Below are positions 15,510 through 16,874 of a stretch of DNA of 16,874 nt, one piece after another; positions within the stretch are counted from its first letter, which is position 1; each line of letters starts with the position of its first letter. The notes under the pieces are model-generated. The model was given only the letters and a program-made list of their open reading frames with translations. It searched no databases and was not told the origin of the DNA. The translations under genes and the position numbers were made by a program. Origin of the DNA: an uncultured Bacteroidaceae bacterium (lineage in GTDB: Bacteria > Bacteroidota > Bacteroidia > Bacteroidales > Bacteroidaceae); NCBI GenBank assembly GCA_904501945.1, contig CAJGCU010000055.1:1-16874 (forward strand), written 5' to 3'.

Positions 15510-15638
15510 CGGCACTATTTAACTTATATAATATTGAGAGTTGCCTCTTTTTAAGGAATTTCATCCTTTCTCATTATCGCCACGGCTGCATTTTCCATCG
15601 CATCTTGTACTCAAGAAGAAGAGTACTACGATAGCAAT

Positions 15639-16172
15639 ATGCATACGCTGGCGGAAAGCCTGACAACCAAATTTGCAGAAACCGGATATACAACTTACTC
15701 GTACCCTTCAGTCGACTCCATCAAGTCTGCTCCCGCGGTAATAAATCAAGCGAATAGAGCATGGAACATGATGCTTGAAAACTCTTCGGCAAACGGTCGT
15801 ACTGAATATGACTTCTACATCTATTATAATCATTCGACAAAAAATATCTATTGCGGAGAGATTGTTGCGGGAGCGTTCATATCAGGATGTGCAGGAACAA
15901 ACGGGAGCATATCAATAGGAAGCAACACTAACAATCTTGAAGTATGCGGTTTTTATCATTGCCACACAACACTTCAATATTGTCCAATAGATACCTTCAG
16001 ACAAACAGGTCCCTCTGCGCCCGACATATCATGGGCAAACACGCATGGTATCCCTGGATTGGTGGATGATTATAACGTAAAAATATTAGAAGGCGGTATG
16101 CCTAAAGAAGCCTCCCACAGCATAAAGACAATAGGACCATCCCGCCGAGCCCCATTCCACGTACCGAACTGA
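15639..16172 (+). CDS. Putative JAMM/JAB-like lipoprotein, 5' end damaged or unusual
   Basis: The first ATG (15639) gives 177 residues. The same frame extends upstream as LIIATAAFSIASC, a lipobox with Cys codon at 15606-15608, then CTQEEEYYDSN, but it is blocked by TAA at 15552-15554 with no standard start between. Adding one G near 15555 would join it to TTG at 15541 and give a normal signal, MPLFKGISSFLII. The mature part has a JAMM-like set in numbering from 15639: E74, then H107-x-H109 in GFYHCHTT, and S126-A-P-D129, though the HxH-to-Ser gap is longer than in classical JAB proteins. ISWANTHGIPGLVDDY follows. It could be an exported zinc peptidase or toxin-like domain. Whether it is expressed intact is uncertain. 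Confidence 0.6.
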   Translation: MHTLAESLTTKFAETGYTTYSYPSVDSIKSAPAVINQANRAWNMMLENSSANGRTEYDFYIYYNHSTKNIYCGEIVAGAFISGCAGTNGSISIGSNTNNLEVCGFYHCHTTLQYCPIDTFRQTGPSAPDISWANTHGIPGLVDDYNVKILEGGMPKEASHSIKTIGPSRRAPFHVPN

Positions 16173-16199
16173 TAAATTTACCTCTAATAAATTAGAAAC

Positions 16200-16664
16200 A
16201 TGAACAGAATCTCATTTTTTCTTCTATGCTCTCTTGCTTCTCTCGCCCTTCATGCTCAGAATGTGAACCTGAAGGAGATGACGGAAAAGAAAAGATACAA
16301 CTATATGGTGAAACAGGGAAAAGAGGTTATAAAGAACTTCGGGCCAGGTTATTACCGCGAATATAAAAAACCTGTCATTTCGGAACCGGAAGTATATAAA
16401 TATCCAGGAGAAAACGCCCCGGAGAAAAAAAAGCATGACGGAAAAGAATACTATACCATAACATTCCCTTATGACAAGAACAAAGAAACTCTGTACTGGT
16501 TCTATGCAGCCTGCGTACAAATCTGGGCTGAAACTGGAGAGCCCAAGGGTGTCCTTTTCGGAAACGGATGGGGAAAAAACTTCCATAGCCGATCATATAA
16601 AGATTGGCTGAAGGACGGCGTGAAAGAAGAGGACATTACGCCTTACGAACAATCCCTCTACTGA
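16200..16664 (+). CDS. Small exported protein, unknown function
   Basis: The 154-residue protein starts with a clear Sec signal, MNRISFFLLCSLASLALHAQ, with cleavage likely after the HA-Q region near residue 20. The mature part is rich in Lys, Tyr and Trp, and includes FGPGYYREYKKP (47-58), TLYWFYAACVQIWAETGEP (96-114) and GNGWGKNFHSRSY (121-133). I recognise no family. It begins 27 bases after the JAMM-like lipoprotein gene on the same strand, so the two are probably co-transcribed and may act together, for instance as effector and partner. It ends before the convergent rRNA terminator. Confidence 0.7.
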   Translation: MNRISFFLLCSLASLALHAQNVNLKEMTEKKRYNYMVKQGKEVIKNFGPGYYREYKKPVISEPEVYKYPGENAPEKKKHDGKEYYTITFPYDKNKETLYWFYAACVQIWAETGEPKGVLFGNGWGKNFHSRSYKDWLKDGVKEEDITPYEQSLY

Positions 16665-16732
16665 AGATAACAGGCGATTGACAATATTCCTCTCCTTCTT
16701 CCGTTTCTTCCCTGCGCCTTAGGAACAGGAAG

Positions 16733-16767
16733 AAAAAGCAGGAGCCCCCGCGTTTCCGCGAGGGCTC
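16733..16767 (-). terminator. Intrinsic terminator of the rRNA operon
   Basis: On the minus strand, GAGCCCTCGCG and CGCGGGGGCTC (16767-16742) form an 11-base stem with one mismatch around a four-base loop, followed by TGC and a TTTTT run (16737-16733). It begins about ten bases after the end of the 5S gene, as expected for the end of an rRNA operon. Confidence 0.85.
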
Positions 16768-16775
16768 TCCTGAAA

Positions 16776-16874
16776 GAAGGCGGCGACCTACTCTCCCGCA
16801 TTGCGGTGCAGTACCATCGGCGCGCCCGGGCTTAACTTCTCTGTTCGGGATGGGAAGAGGTGGAACACCGGGGC
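16776..16874 (-). rRNA. rrf: 5S ribosomal RNA, 3' part
   Basis: The minus strand reads as a Bacteroidetes-type 5S rRNA: the GTTCCACCTCTTCCC segment, then CCGAACAGAGAAGTTAAGC, then GCGCCGATGGTACTGC, ending GGGAGAGTAGGTCGCCGCC. About the first 15 bases lie beyond the window end. It should be the last gene of an rrn operon running toward the left, converging on the small exported protein gene. The 3' boundary is placed by comparison with known 5S genes and may be off by a few bases. Confidence 0.93.

Larger units (their letters stand above)
15187..15540. other. Long intergenic region with hairpin and promoter
   Basis: This region separates the main gene series from the accessory pair. The first 140 bases are AT-rich and hold nothing I can assign. 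A perfect hairpin (15326-15363) and a short GC-rich patch to about 15390 follow, then AT-rich DNA with a promoter-like site at 15481-15509. A 67-codon frame from 15431 contains that promoter and is not supported as a gene. Confidence 0.6.

Noticed and set aside
15431..15634. 67-codon frame before the JAMM-like gene
   Set aside because: It contains the likely promoter at 15481-15509 and reads through the lipobox region in the wrong frame.

Overview
The window looks like a chromosomal segment of a Bacteroidales bacterium, most likely Prevotella or a close relative. Three things point there: promoters of the Bacteroidetes type (TTTG about 20 bases before TAnnTTTG, clearest at glyA), start sites mostly without a strong Shine-Dalgarno sequence, and family content typical of the group (DUF4837 lipoprotein, DUF5686 outer-membrane protein with a carboxypeptidase-regulatory-like N-terminus, Bacteroides-type PdxA, Bacteroides-type CDP-alcohol transferase). 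The species was not determined; no 16S gene is present.

Layout. Bases 1-860 hold no recognisable full gene but are rich in structure: a GC-rich fold, an array of AGTCAAC motifs spaced 20-22 bases, an AT-rich tract beside CG-rich alternating DNA, small hairpins, and a promoter-like site followed by a 21-codon hydrophobic ORF. Bases 861-2758 are a minus-strand operon: a decayed leading gene, a nitroreductase-like flavoprotein, a small two-helix membrane protein and a GNAT acetyltransferase, behind a promoter near 2839-2846. An isolated plus-strand terminator lies at 2947-2980.

Bases 3370-15186 hold ten plus-strand genes with short gaps or overlaps: glyA, rlmN, a DUF4837 lipoprotein, pdxA-like, a flippase-like LPG-synthase membrane protein, an ATP-grasp protein, a CDP-alcohol phosphatidyltransferase, a HAD hydrolase, a DUF5686 outer-membrane protein and a DUF488-YraN fusion. 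The four genes from 7911 to 11578 are tightly packed and together suggest an envelope phospholipid headgroup pathway whose product cannot be named from sequence. The pdxA-like gene keeps the family framework but has lost several active-site histidines.

After a perfect 16-bp hairpin at 15326-15363 comes a short accessory block: a putative JAMM/JAB-type lipoprotein with a damaged or unusual 5' end, and a small exported protein of unknown function. The window closes with the 3' part of a minus-strand 5S rRNA gene and its terminator, so an rRNA operon converges on the plus-strand genes.

The best candidates for something undescribed are the lipid-type cluster, the iteron-like array with its AT-rich neighbour, the JAMM-like lipoprotein pair, and the PdxA-like protein with altered active-site residues.
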